DNA of 37,065 nt, from the NCBI GenBank assembly GCA_015499985.1, contig JAAAUF010000367.1, positions 1 to 37,065 on the forward strand. Direction: 5' to 3'. Each line of letters opens with the position of its first letter. Positions within the stretch are counted from its first letter, which is position 1. Positions 1 to 11,041 of this stretch are shown piece by piece. The DNA comes from Haplosporangium gracile (Eukaryota > Mortierellomycota > Mortierellomycetes > Mortierellales > Mortierellaceae). Under the pieces are notes generated by a model. The model was not told the DNA's origin. It did not search any database and was given only the letters and a program-made list of their open reading frames with translations. Both the position numbers and the translations under genes were made by a program.

Positions 1-154
1 ACGTCACCACTCGGCAGGCATATTAGCCCCTTGGTGGTGTGAAATAAACATCAGATTTTTTTTTCCCATTGACACACAGGACTACACCCAGACCTTTCAG
101 TATCATGATTATTTCTCGTGGCAGTATATGAACTGTTTATTTCATTGTAATTGG

Positions 155-193
155 GGATGAGGATGAGGATAATTGAGGATTGAGGATTGAGGA
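155..193. repeat. Short GAGGAT-type tandem repeat
   Basis: The stretch is built from GATGAGGAT and GATTGAGGAT units repeated about five times. It lies immediately downstream of the stop codon (complement 194-196) of the Gly-x-x-x repeat ORF, so it would fall in that gene's 3' flank. It is probably a simple sequence repeat; no function is visible. Confidence 0.6.
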
Positions 194-598
194 TCAAAAT
201 CTCTGGTAGTTCTTGCGTTTCATGTTCCACCAGAAATATATTAACAGGAGACTAAACAACAGGTTTTCAATCACAAGAACCTGGTTGTTTAACAGGTAGC
301 TAATTGGATAATCAGCATCGTACAGTCCTTTGTAATAACCCTTATCATGACCACTTTTGTACCCTGCTTCAAACCCTTTAGCGAGTCCATCGTCTGATCC
401 TTTCGAGAACCCGGCATCAAAGCCTTTCTTGTATCCGGCGACAAAGCCTTTCGAGTGCCCTTCTTCAGACCCCTACGTGAATCCGACATCAAAGCCTTTC
501 GAGTATCCATCTTCAGATCCCCGCGTGTATCCGTCATCGTATAAGGATCCGCAGAAGAGATTACACAATCCTTGCGAGGAGACTGTATCATTACACAT
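194..598 (-). pseudogene. Gly-x-x-x (GX3) repeat ORF with one in-frame TAG
   Basis: Read from the ATG at complement 596-598, this frame encodes 134 codons and ends at TGA (complement 194-196), with one internal TAG at codon 42 (complement 473-475). From about residue 25 to 92, glycine falls at every fourth position for 18 consecutive repeats, for example GYKKGFDAGFSKG. The positions between are aromatic or small residues alternating with Lys, Asp or Glu. After the repeat comes a hydrophobic segment containing LLFSLLLIYFWW and a basic tail (KRKNYQRF), which could be a tail anchor. The pattern resembles the deca-GX3 motif known in the Yae1/Lto1 family, but with more repeats and an added hydrophobic end. 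A TAG three codons before the ATG supports that start unless an upstream exon exists. The internal TAG means either a pseudogene, a base error in the assembly, or readthrough; periodicity is preserved on both sides of it, so the break would be recent or artefactual. Confidence 0.5.
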
Positions 599-1533
599 GA
601 TTGACTACCTCACAGTATTTGCAATAAACAATGTAAATGAATTAGGGTCCATCAACCTCAATTTCGACGTTGACATTGCAATGACCATCGCACTCACCTT
701 TAGACAACAAGCTGGTGGGGGAAGGGTATCAAATTGTTTTAAAATGGTAAGCAAACGCCACAAGTGAAAGAGCGGATGAAGTGCAGAAAATGGTGAGATT
801 GAGTTGGGGGTGGGGAATGGAGCAATGGTGAAAGGATGAATGGGACAAAGGGTTCAGGCGTGAGAAATCTTAGGAAACAGGACAATGGACGCGAGAATTA
901 CGTCACCGAAGTGAGTAAATCGCCCGCCCTCCTTTCAATCTATGTATTAGGGACACATCAGTGAATACACGCCGCATGTTGCTCCGCCAGCTGACACATG
1001 GCTGATTCAAGACGAGCGTTTTCTTCACGTGCAAAAGGATGCCGTGCCTACCTAACATCTTGCACTGACACCATCCCAGAATCACCACAGACCTCCTCAG
1101 CAATACAATTAACCAGAAGTTAACCAGCAGTTAACCAGCTAATCAGCTAGCCAGCTAATCGGTTAACCGGCCTTAACCTTGGATAGCTAACCCACACAAC
1201 GAATAAGAATTGAAAATTTCACAACCAAAAATAACTGCTTTTCCGAGCAAGATGTGCACCGATCATGATGATCACGTATTTTTCGAACAATTTTTTTTTT
1301 GTTACTCTTTGGCGGAGATTGAACCGCCATGGCTGGGAATTACTTTTCGAGGACCGTGCGAGAGTTTACCCATTTGATACACCACGTCGACTACTTTTGC
1401 ACCTACTTGGACAAGAACCATGAAGGTTTACCTGAACTACAATTTGTGCACATAACCACAGAAAGCAATACTTCCAAAAAAAAAAAAAAAAAGCGTACAT
1501 TATAAACGGTGAAAAAAGTCATAAAAAGCTACG
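599..1533. other. Intergenic region, no gene recognised
   Basis: There is no convincing coding frame. It holds a TTAACCAG tandem repeat (1109-1138), a T run near 1290 and an A run near 1476-1492 just past the stop of the 1505-residue gene. The A/T runs near 1476-1510 could belong to that gene's 3' end. Confidence 0.5.
1109..1170. repeat. TTAACCAG repeat, 11-nt spacing
   Basis: TTAACCAG occurs at 1109-1116, 1120-1127 and 1131-1138, spaced exactly 11 nt apart. Degenerate relatives (AATCAGCTAG, CCAGCTAATC, GGTTAACCGG) continue to 1170. The spacing is close to one helical turn. This could be a simple repeat or a clustered binding site; nothing distinguishes the two. Confidence 0.5.
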
Positions 1534-4500
1534 CTAAGGCGCAACGATGTAGCCGTTAATCATAATCGTAATCTTGTCGCTCGTCTTCTCCTTGATTCGC
1601 CGGTGCTGGAGAATAACATCATCCCGACTCAATCCCATATCCTCATCAATCGAAAAGGTCTCCAACAGACTGCCCTGTGGGACCTGGTCAACAATCGCAG
1701 CAAGCGTCTTGGGACTCATCGGGTTGGGCTGGCGGACCAAGAATTCGCGCAGACGATGCAGATCCAAATGCTTGAGCAGCCTCTCCCACTCGCTGTCCAG
1801 GATCGGGATCTGCGAGATGTCAAACGCAAGTAGGGCGACCATCTTGATCGGGAGAGCACCCAGTCCTCCAAAGTTGACAATCGCATTGACTGCTTTGGCA
1901 TCCTCAAACACAGCGATGGAGCGTTGGGGGCGACGCTTTGACTCGCTCTTGTACTCGACCAGTCGCTCGATCCAGGAGTAGTGAAGCAACGACACCTTCC
2001 AATCGCCCGAAAGAGTTAGCTCATTCAGCAGGGGCATCTGGATCGATTCCTCCAAACGGGTTCCCAGCATCTGGACAAGCTGCGCTGTCGCCTTCCCCCA
2101 CATGTTAATACCCGTCAGGCAGCCTCGAATGGCGAAGATAAACTCGAACCAGATCGAAACTCGGGTTGAAACCGACATGCCCTTGCCCTTGCGCGCCCTA
2201 GAAGCCACAGGCGCGACATAGGTGCTCTCTTTTCCTTGGGTATCGTGTGGGAACTCCTCATGGTCGTCAATACCGCCCGAGACAATCACCTCCATAATGT
2301 GGAGACGCAGAATCACCTTCTTGAACTCCTCCAGGGCAAACGGTTCCCACAGATGTAACCCTCGAAGAACCATGCGGCACAGCTTGAGTGGTCCCTTCTT
2401 AGTCCTCATCGACTTTTCAAACACAGTCGCATCCGCAGACTCAATCCCGTCAACCGTTAACTCCTCGATCGACGTGGCATACTTCTGAAACATATCTCGG
2501 ACCTTGTCACCCTGGCAAAAGCTCATATGGACACGCATCTTGGCCAAGTCGTTGGGACAGTGCCAGACAAAGCTTGAGGGACGGCTGTTGCCCTGGCGAT
2601 GTTGGACAGACAGTTCCTTGAGACTAGGGTGGTTCACCAACAGAGCCTTAAGGCTCTCGTAGATCTGGCTGGGGTCGTCCCTGGTCGAGTTTTGAAGCGT
2701 CAGCGAACTGAGGGCCTTGCTGTGCTTAATCAGCTCTCGGACCTTAGTTCGGTCGCGCACCAAAGAAAACGCCATCTGGACAGTCGTCAACGCTCGCGAC
2801 ATCAAAAACTGGTTGTCAGCCATTCCGATGCAGGTGTACTTGATCGTGTCGCACCCGTCCCTCCGCACAAAGAACGACTCCAAATCGCCATCATAGTCCG
2901 TATCCTCCACGTCGCATCCAATAACTCCGCATCCAGGTCTCGCGAATCGGGCCTGGACCTCATTGAAGGTGAAATCCGTGGCGAGAACTAGCTTGGAAAA
3001 GTGATGGAGACCCTTGACATGCCGACGGACAGTGTTCACGGCACGGTCAATGTCCGTGACCACCATTGTAACATTTAATCTCTTGTTGTGAGCGCTTCGC
3101 TTCATCCGAGTCAACAGGCGTACATGGTCGGTGGTGGAGCGCTCCAGGTCCGATCGCTCATAGTGAGCTCGGAAGTTTGGAGGCTCGTCAGATGTTCCCT
3201 GGACCAGTCGGAATCCCTCCAGCTTCGTGTTGCCAAGTGCCGCTAGGGTGATGGTCCAGTAACCCTTGGCAAACCCGTGCATGGCTCCGTCGTGAACACC
3301 GTTCTTAGGGCGGACAGTGATGTGAATACACGCGGCCGCAAACTTCTCCACCGCATCGCAGAGGTTCGCCTCATCCTGAGAGTTCATGTCAAAGTCGTTA
3401 AACAAGCGGAAGACGCAGGTGGTCGTCATTCGTCCGGCCAGTTTGTAAAACTCTCGTGCCTTGGCTCGGTTCATAGCGATGGCGCGGAAGGTCGCCAGGT
3501 TGGTATGGTACTCGCTCTTGATGAACGGACTGTTATCCTGGAACTTGTTCAAGACCGCCCACTCCTCCTGAGGCGACATTCCGTACCAGTGAGGCAGGCA
3601 CACCCATCGGACATCGCCCTCTCTTGTACGGTAAGGGCTCATACCTTCGAACAATGGCACGTGGGTCATCTCCAATCGGCGCGCCAAGACCTTGGTCATC
3701 GTCTTTGAAAGGGGCTCGATCGGGGTCAAACCAGCCAGAAGAGCAGCACCAGATGGATCTTTTTCGAGCGATGCCAAATTTTGGGAGTAGTAGGTGGCAC
3801 AGGAAAGAATGCTCCTGGACTCTAGAAATTCGATGGCGACCGACAGACGTCTCTGGACACCAGCATCTGTCTGAGCAGGGAACTTGAGGCGGTTGTCAAT
3901 ATAGACGCCATACTTGAGCATCTCGAGAATACCCATAATGTATTCGCCATACTTAGGGACCATGTCGTCGACCACGCCAAGGGTGAGATCATAGTTGTGA
4001 ACGCCCTCCTTGAGACTGCCATGCGGGAACCACTCTTCCTCGTAGCCAGGAACGTCGCAACAGTCACAAATGAAAAAAAAGTGAAAATCGGCCGCGCTGG
4101 GATCAAGAGTAGATGTGGGTGGGTTGGCAAGAGTCATGGTCAAAGGGGTGGCTTCAATATCGGTGGAGGGGTCCCAGTTGGTCGGGGTTACGGTAGCCCT
4201 GGAAGCGACATCGTCGGATGTTGGGAGGATGCAAAAGAATCTCGGACACGCGGCCTCAATCCAGCGCTGTCGCGTCATCAAAACGTTCCTGACCCGATGT
4301 TCGACCAAATCCTCGACGGTTAGTTGACCCTGGCGAGGTGGGCGAACAAATGGCTGGCTTTTGGTCGAATAGGCACGCATGGTCTCGGCGATGGCGGCGC
4401 GCCTATCCCACGTAGTAAGATCGGTGTCAACATCCGGATGCGACTGCGTCATGTCGATCACAGGCACTGATGAAATGGCAGGACCTGATTGCAGTCGATT

Positions 4501-6216
4501 GGCGACGGCGACAGCAGCGGGCGAGTTGGTCAATGCCATAGTCATGATTTTGCTGGTTGCATTCCCTTTGTTGCTCTCGAATGTCATGGCGGTGGCAGCT
4601 ACAAGGTCGATTGTGGAGATGATGGAGGGCTTGGTATCTGTAGTATCCACGGATTTGGACTGATCAGCCCTTCCCTCGTTCGAGCCTGACGAATCTTCGT
4701 GCTCGCTCCCCCTGGGAGGGATCTCATAATCGTCATCGTGATCATTCTTGTCACCTTCGCCATCCTTTGCATCTTCTCCTGAGACATCATCCGCGTTGTC
4801 GCCAATGTCGTTGCCTGAAACCCCATCTCCCACGTCCGCCTCGCTGTCATCTGAAGGGTAATCGCCGGTACTTCTATTTCCCGTGCTCTCCTCCTTTGAC
4901 CCACTTTGACCTTCTTCGTCCTCCCCGTCAAGGTCATCCTCGTCTCCCGAGTCCTCTCCGTTCATGTACTGAATGAATCCTTCCTGCTCGTAGTCATCCT
5001 CGTCGTCCTCGCCGTAACCCGTATCCTCGTATTCGTCGTCACCTTCCGACGCTTGTTGTTCATACTCGGAGCTGAGCTCTTCTCTAGATCGCTTTGTAGA
5101 AGAAGTAGCTGCTGCTGCCGCGATTTGAGAAGGCAAGGGCACGGACATTGTAAAGGCACCCGTTACTCCGATAGGCGTCGAAGGAGCGTGAGAACTGTCG
5201 AGAGTGCTCATACGAATGTCGAAGTCATCGGCAGTGGAGCAGACGGAGGATGAACGGGAGGATGGGACTGAGTGAGAGGTGACGCCTGGCATGGTAGGGT
5301 ATGTGGTGATGCCTCGAGCCTGACGAATGTCGCGAAGTTCACGATAGGTGACAAGGGTGGTCGAAGGGATGGGTTGCTGCCGGTTTTGTTCCTGGTTGCT
5401 TTGTGGTGGTAGATCGAATTTCAGTGTTGGTTGAGGAGTCGTAACAGCCGGCCGAGACGAGTTTGGAGGACTGGGTTCCTGAGAACTCTGCGGTGTTGGT
5501 TTTGACTGACGGGTATACTGCTGTGGCTGCTCTTGTTCTTGAGACATCTGCTGGGTCGTCGAAAGTTGCTGTTGGGACTCCATTGGATCCTGATATTGAA
5601 GCTGAGAGGTAGCCGAGACAAGGGCAGTCGCGGTTGCCACAGAGACGGGGGTAACAGGAGCCGCGGTCGTATTTGGAAAAGAACGTGATCCTCCTTGCTG
5701 AATGGGCTCCCGTATTGATTGCGATGAACTGTGTTTCCTACGTTGTTTACACAAGGATACCATGTCGTCATAAACGACATCCAGAATGATGCCCGCGTGA
5801 TAACGAATCCCGTGCGGCTTCACACTATAATTCGATATTGCAACATGAGCAAAACGCGCTTAAAATTAGAAATTCGAGGTGATGGGTAACAATAACCTAG
5901 CCGTTTGGCCATTAAAGCAATAACGCGACAATAGATAAAAAAACAAAGGACCGAGGATACGGAAAAACAATAAACTAAAAAAAACGAACCGAAGAAGGGT
6001 TTTGTCGTCTCTGAGCATGGGGACATAGATGTTGTCGAACTGGATGCGCGCTACTCCCGGAAAACAGTGTCGAATGTCGGACCAGATGATGTAGAGGGCA
6101 CCGTGAGTGGGGTGGCGCATCGCAGGGATGCGCACGAAACTGTGCCCTGAGTCTAGGCGAGAGCGGAAGGTCTGGAAGCAGGCGCCAGAGGCAATGTCGT
6201 CGTCTGTGGAAGTCAT
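1534..6216 (-). CDS. Large two-exon protein with Gln-rich, acidic and leucine-rich regions; function unknown
   Basis: Exon 1 is complement 5990-6216 and exon 2 complement 1534-5824. The 165-nt intron (5825-5989) starts GTTCGT and ends ATAG. The phases join exactly and give 1505 residues. Residues 1-110 form a compact conserved-looking module (WSDIRHCFPG near residue 45, then IRYHAGIILDVVY). Residues about 155-225 are Gln/Pro/Ser-rich and residues about 325-475 are very acidic, with a KRSREE patch at the start that could be a nuclear signal. The C-terminal 950 residues look globular, with a YRTREGDVRWVCLPHW motif and later leucine-spaced segments such as LSSLTLQNS and SLKELSVQH that resemble ribonuclease-inhibitor-type leucine-rich repeats. 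From memory, this architecture recurs in large families in Mortierellomycotina, but I cannot verify that here. Without the intron the first 75 residues would be missed, since exon 2 alone has no ATG at its head. It is divergent from the AlkB-type gene. Confidence 0.8.
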
Positions 6217-6583
6217 TCGAGGTTGGTGTTGTTGCCCGTGTTCCTGTTGTTATTGTCTCTTGTTTGAGTGATGATGTTAAAGTAGGAAAAGAAGATAGGA
6301 AGGGATGCTGTGAAATAAACGAGGGTGAGCAGCAAAGCAAAGTGCCATAGAGAGCAAGGTGTCATCGTACTTGCTGCATGTATCACATGACGTTTTTCGA
6401 TATTGCTTATTTTTGGTGGCGCACGACTTCAAACTCACTCGAAAAAAATCGTCGAGCTCCCTTCTTGTCTTTGGCCTCCTCAACACTCAATTCCTTCACT
6501 CTCATTGCCGCCTTCATTCATCGCACTCATACGCTCCCCTCTCTTTCTTTCGCCTTGTCCTCGACATTCATTCACCCTCATAC
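6217..6583. promoter_or_regulatory. Divergent promoter region between the 1505-residue gene and the AlkB-type gene
   Basis: This 367-bp stretch separates two divergent starts (ATG complement 6214-6216 and ATG 6584). The right part is CT-rich (6475-6580), typical of a fungal 5' leader. No clear TATA box is seen. Open frames crossing it have no conserved content. Confidence 0.5.
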
Positions 6584-8931
6584 ATGCACATGGCTCATCA
6601 CTCACCGCAGTTGAAAGTAAACGGACAACAACAGATTTACGACAATGACACTCCTCCTCCTATCCATTTTGACTCTACCTCACCCACGTCAATTGACCAT
6701 CCCTCCTTACCAGCAGCAAGCAGATCCATAGACAGCAACGGCATTTACAACAGCAGCAGTAGTAACACCAATGGTGACACCGACAACATAAACCATACCA
6801 ACAACAACAATAATAACGACTACAATGACAGCAACAATAACGACCACGAATGGGACTTCAAGATGGCAACACTCTTCTCCATCTTCGAATCAATTTCTGG
6901 CGACGTCTTCCGCGAGGCCCTCAAGACCTCCAATGGTGACCTCGACCAAGCCATCCCCTGGATCCTCAGTCATAACTCCAGCAATACCGATACCAACACG
7001 AACTCTACTACTACATCCAAATCGACCCCCTTTTCATCTTCCCAGTCGACACCAGCGAGGAAGAAGCAAAAGCTGATCCAGCCCCGCCTATCAGTCTTCA
7101 TGCCAACACCGTCTTCGTTATCCATCTTCAAGCCAGGCATCAGTCCCGCATCTAGTCATCAACATAGCAATAGTAGTAATAATGGCACCAACATCAACTC
7201 TTCCGACGCGCCATCTTCATCCAACGACATCCCCACCTCTTCACTCCCATCGCTCAACGATCGACTGCGCTGGAAAGAACCTCCCCTCACCGACTCTACC
7301 GCCTCCTCCACCTCCACTTCATCTGATTTCACAACACCCTCTCCTTCAACCCAGCCAACAAAACTCAAACCACCCAAACCCCTAATCCTCTATAACCCCG
7401 AAGACGTTGCGAAACACTGCCCCTGCACCCTCGTTTTCAACGTCCTTGACAAGGACCTCGCCAATCGGCTCCTCAAGGCCATGTTAATTGATTCAGAGAC
7501 TTGGAACCGAAACCGATGGTGGCTCTTCGAACGGATGGTCGAGTCTCCTCACAAGACTTCTTATTTTGCGGAACATGATGATGATATGGAGGAGGTTGCG
7601 GGGTGGACGTATAATGGCAAGCAGCAAGATCCACCGAGACGGTTCTTGCCCGAGATGGAGGAGGCCAAGATGGTTGTTCGGCAGGTTGTTAATCAGTTGC
7701 GCAAGGAGAGGGACATGTAAGTCTTCCTACAATTTTGTCTGTTTGTTTGTTTGTGTCGAATGTTTGTAAAGTACTCAGACAAACGAATCGAGACTCTCTT
7801 CTTACTTTTCAAATCAATTCATCCACTTTCTACCCCACCCCATACTCAGTCACCCATACGAAGTACAAGGAGACTGGAACTGCAACGTAGCCGCAGTGAA
7901 CCATTACGCACACTCTAAAGAATCCGTCGGCTTTCACGCGGACAAACTGACCTACCTCGGTCCCCGCCCCACCATCGGCTCTCTAACCCTGGGCGTTACA
8001 CGCTTCTTTCGGATACGAAAAGTCATCCCTGACGCCAAGCATCCCGACACTGCTGGACAGATGATTAGCATTGCTCTGCCACATAATAGTCTCTGTATTA
8101 TGTGGCCTCCCATGGTGAGCATCTCATGTTTCGTTTCTGGTGTGTATTCCCAGAGTTCCATTATAGGTATGGTGGTTATTAGTGTGCCTGACTTTTTCTC
8201 CTGTTTTCTGTGGGAGTGTAGCAAGAGGAGTGGAAACATGAAATCCCACCACAACCAACCGTAACCCCTCACCCCATCAGGTAACCCACATTCCCTCTTT
8301 ATCCACCCTCAACACATCCAACACAGATTCTCTCGAACTCGCTCAATCCAAAGGCTTTACCTTACACACATTTATATCTCTATTCCTATCTTTCAAAAGT
8401 GGCACGGCGCGTATAAACATAACATTCCGTCTCCGCCGCGAAGGCTTCTCGCCCCGGGACACCCCCGTCTGCAAATGTGGCGTTGCCATGGTCCTGCGCT
8501 GTGTCTTCAAGAACAAGACCAACTATGGTCGTTATTTTTATATGTGCTATGCATCCGGCTCGAAAATGGGCCAGACCTGTGGGCAGTTCAGTTGGGTCGA
8601 TATGGAGCAAAAGCTTGGGCTTCTCTCGCCTCCTTCTGGTGCTGCTACTGCTATTACTGCAGGTGCCAATAACGACACGGTGTCCATTGGTGTGCAGCAG
8701 CAACAGCAACAGGATGAGAGTCCATCAATAGGCCCCCTATTTGACACCGCGACCGAGTCTGAAGCGAAAACCAAACACCCCAGATCCCCGTCCCAAGACC
8801 TTGTTCATAAACACGACGACCACCAAGAGAGCGACTTGAACCTCACCGAGGAATTGCAGGAAGACGACACGGCGTTACTGGAACAGCAATGGGAAGCCAT
8901 TGACGAAGCTGATGACCTAACTTTAGAGTAG
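6584..8931 (+). CDS. AlkB-type 2-oxoglutarate/Fe(II) dioxygenase with CUE-like domain and GRF zinc finger
   Basis: Four exons, 6584-7716, 7850-8114, 8222-8280 and 8400-8931, join in phase to give 662 residues. The donors are GTAAGT, GTGAGC and GTAACC. Residues about 92-130 resemble a CUE ubiquitin-binding fold (MATLFSIFESIS, then GDLDQAIPWIL). The oxygenase core spans about 325-505. The first two iron ligands are H407 and D409 (GFHADKL), the distal ligand is probably H472 in WKHEIPP, and R490 and R496 lie in RINITFR, the 2-oxoglutarate-binding pattern of ALKBH2/3-like enzymes. Residues about 508-556 form a GRF zinc finger (CKCG, then NYGRYFYMC and QTCGQFSW), which in other proteins binds single-stranded nucleic acid. 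The tail is acidic and Gln-rich. The expected role is oxidative removal of alkyl damage from DNA, with CUE and GRF domains for ubiquitin and ssDNA targeting; that combination is inferred. The start could also be the ATG at 6590, two codons in. Confidence 0.9.
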
Positions 8932-9207
8932 AAGTAATGAAACATTTTGGCTAGAAGTATTATCATGTTTTTTAATGTTAATTTTTTTGGGTGTTTTTTC
9001 TAAAAATTACAATTGAAGGGCCGAGAAGTGAACCCCTTTATTTGTATCGGTATCGGAACTTAAACATAAAGTTTGCTTGACAGTTTGTGTAAAAGTGAGT
9101 GCGTGGAGTGAATGGTCGAATGGGCGGCGTATATGTTGAGTGTTGGTGGCGGTGTGTAGCGTGTTAGAGAGTGAAGGAGAGAGTTGAACGAGCCCTGCTT
9201 TGTTCCC
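8932..9207. other. Convergent 3' intergenic region
   Basis: This 276-bp AT-rich region lies between two convergent stops. It should hold the 3' UTRs and polyadenylation sites of the AlkB-type gene and of the complex I gene. T-rich stretches at 8965-9000 fit this. No gene is seen. Confidence 0.5.
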
Positions 9208-11041
9208 TTAAACCTGGACCTGAACCTCCTTCCTGAACTGGGCCATACGCGCCTCCAACTCGGGGCGGAAGTGGCGGATCAAACCCTATTTGGCAGTCAC
9301 GATAAATCCTCCCATAATTAATATCGTTGACAAATGAACAGCAAAAAAAGGACATTCAGTGCAGGTGCAAACGGTATATACCTGGACGGGCCATGCAGCG
9401 GCATCTCCGAGGGCACAAATAGTATGTCCCTCGATCTCACGAGAAAGCTCCTCAATCATATCAATTTCACGAGGACGGGCCTGGCCGTTCTCAAAACGAG
9501 CCATCATATTGGCCAACCAGGTAGTACCCTCACGACAGGGTGTGCATTGTCCACAGGACTCGTGTCTGTAAAAGGCAGCAAGACGAGAAATGGCCGCAAC
9601 AATATCGGTCGACTTGTCCATGACAATAACGGCTGCTGTGCCCAAACCAGACTGGACATCACGAAGGGCATCAAAGTCCATCAGAACATCGTCACAGATC
9701 TGGCGAGGCAAGACAGGGACCGAAGATCCTCCAGGGATGATTCCCAATAAGTTATCCCATCCTCCTTTGACGCCTCCACAATGCTTCTCAATCAGCTCCT
9801 TGAGGGGAATTGACATCTCCTCCTCGACCGTGCAGGGGTTGTTGACATGTCCAGAGATACAGAACAGCTTTGTTCCAGCGTTACGGGGGCGACCAAATCC
9901 AGCGAACCACTTGCCACCGCGTCTAAGAATAGTGGGGGCGACAGCAACAGTCTCGACGTTGGCGACGGTGGTGGGGCATCCAAAGAGACCAACATCAGCA
10001 GGGAATGGGGGCTTCAGACGAGGCTTTCCGGCCTTGCCCTCAATCGACTCGATCAAGGCAGTCTCCTCACCACAGATATAAGCACCGGCACCACGGTGAA
10101 TGTAGACATCGAAATCGTATCCGGAACCGCAGGCGTTCTTGCCGATCAAGCCAGCCTTGTATGCCTCGTCGATGGCGACTTGGAGGTTAGAAGCCTCGTT
10201 GTAGAACTCTCCACGAATGTAAATGTAGGCGGCGTTGGCGCTCATGGCGCGACCAGCGACTAGACATCCCTCGACCAACTTGTGGGGATCTCCGCGCATA
10301 ATCTCGCGATCCTTGCAGGTACCAGGCTCGCCCTCATCTGCATTCACAACCAAGTAACGGGGACTATTTGTCACAAGGGATAATTGAGAGTGATAAGTAT
10401 CTCCACCAGGATATAATATGGCTTATGGAGGTCGTAGAAATCCCGTAAATCCATGCATAACGTAATTATGTCCTGCTCCTAGCTGTTAAAAGCCCATCTT
10501 GGATCTCTCTTCAGAGGCCCGACTTGTATATCCAGGTTCCTGTATCTTCGTCTTATTATTGTTATAATCTTCATGCTCCAATGTATCCCTGTTCGTAGTG
10601 TAATCCGTAAAACCGCATCCTGCAAGTGTCCTGTCCTCGATCACTGCTTCACCAAAAAGAAACCTCCCAATGGAAAACTATGAAGATCAACAACTTACCG
10701 GCCATCATGAGGCTTATTCATGAAACTCCATTTCAAACCCGAGGGGAACCCTGCACCACCACGACCACGTAAACCAGACTCCTTCATCTCGTTCAAAATC
10801 CAATCATGGCCCTTGAGCAAAATCTCCTTGGTCTTGTACCAGTCGCCTCTCTTAAGAGCGCCCTGGAGTTTGTAGTCGTGGAAGCCATAGATATTGGTGA
10901 AGATGCGGTCCTCGTCTCTGAGGTTTCCGAATGTTGTCCGGGCGGGGGGAACGATGGGGTTGACGGGTGCTGCTGTTGCCAGTGCGCGGATAGCGGTTTT
11001 GGTGATGGGTGTTGTGCGGGTTCGGGTTGTGGCCAGAAGGG
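9208..11041 (-). CDS. NDUFV1: NADH:ubiquinone oxidoreductase 51-kDa flavoprotein subunit (complex I, NDUFV1/nuo-51 type), 5' end unresolved
   Basis: The visible exons are complement 10699-11041, 9382-10363 and 9208-9285, with introns of 335 and 96 nt (donors GTAAGT and GTATAT). They encode about 466 residues from LLATTRTRT onward. The subunit binds NADH and FMN and starts electron transfer in mitochondrial complex I. Visible signatures are [16 protein letters not shown] (FMN/NADH site), [16 protein letters not shown], and the ligands of the N3 4Fe-4S cluster: [11 protein letters not shown] plus a later Cys in [10 protein letters not shown]. The N-terminal 50 residues are Thr/Arg/Ala-rich without acidic residues, which fits a mitochondrial targeting peptide. 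No ATG occurs in frame: upstream the frame runs into a TGA near 11062. A CATTAG acceptor at complement 11042-11047 makes a short unseen first exon the best explanation; a non-ATG start such as CTG (complement 11034-11036) is the alternative. It is convergent with the AlkB-type gene. Confidence 0.93.

Noticed and set aside
357..767. Plus-strand ORF with Pro/Ser/Lys repeats (SSDPFENPASKPF type)
   Set aside because: It is the antisense shadow of the minus-strand Gly-x-x-x repeat; the 12-nt period makes every frame look repetitive, and only the minus frame gives a known type of motif.
4906..5253. Plus-strand ORFs over the acidic part of the 1505-residue gene
   Set aside because: They are complements of Asp/Glu/Gln codon runs with no independent start context.
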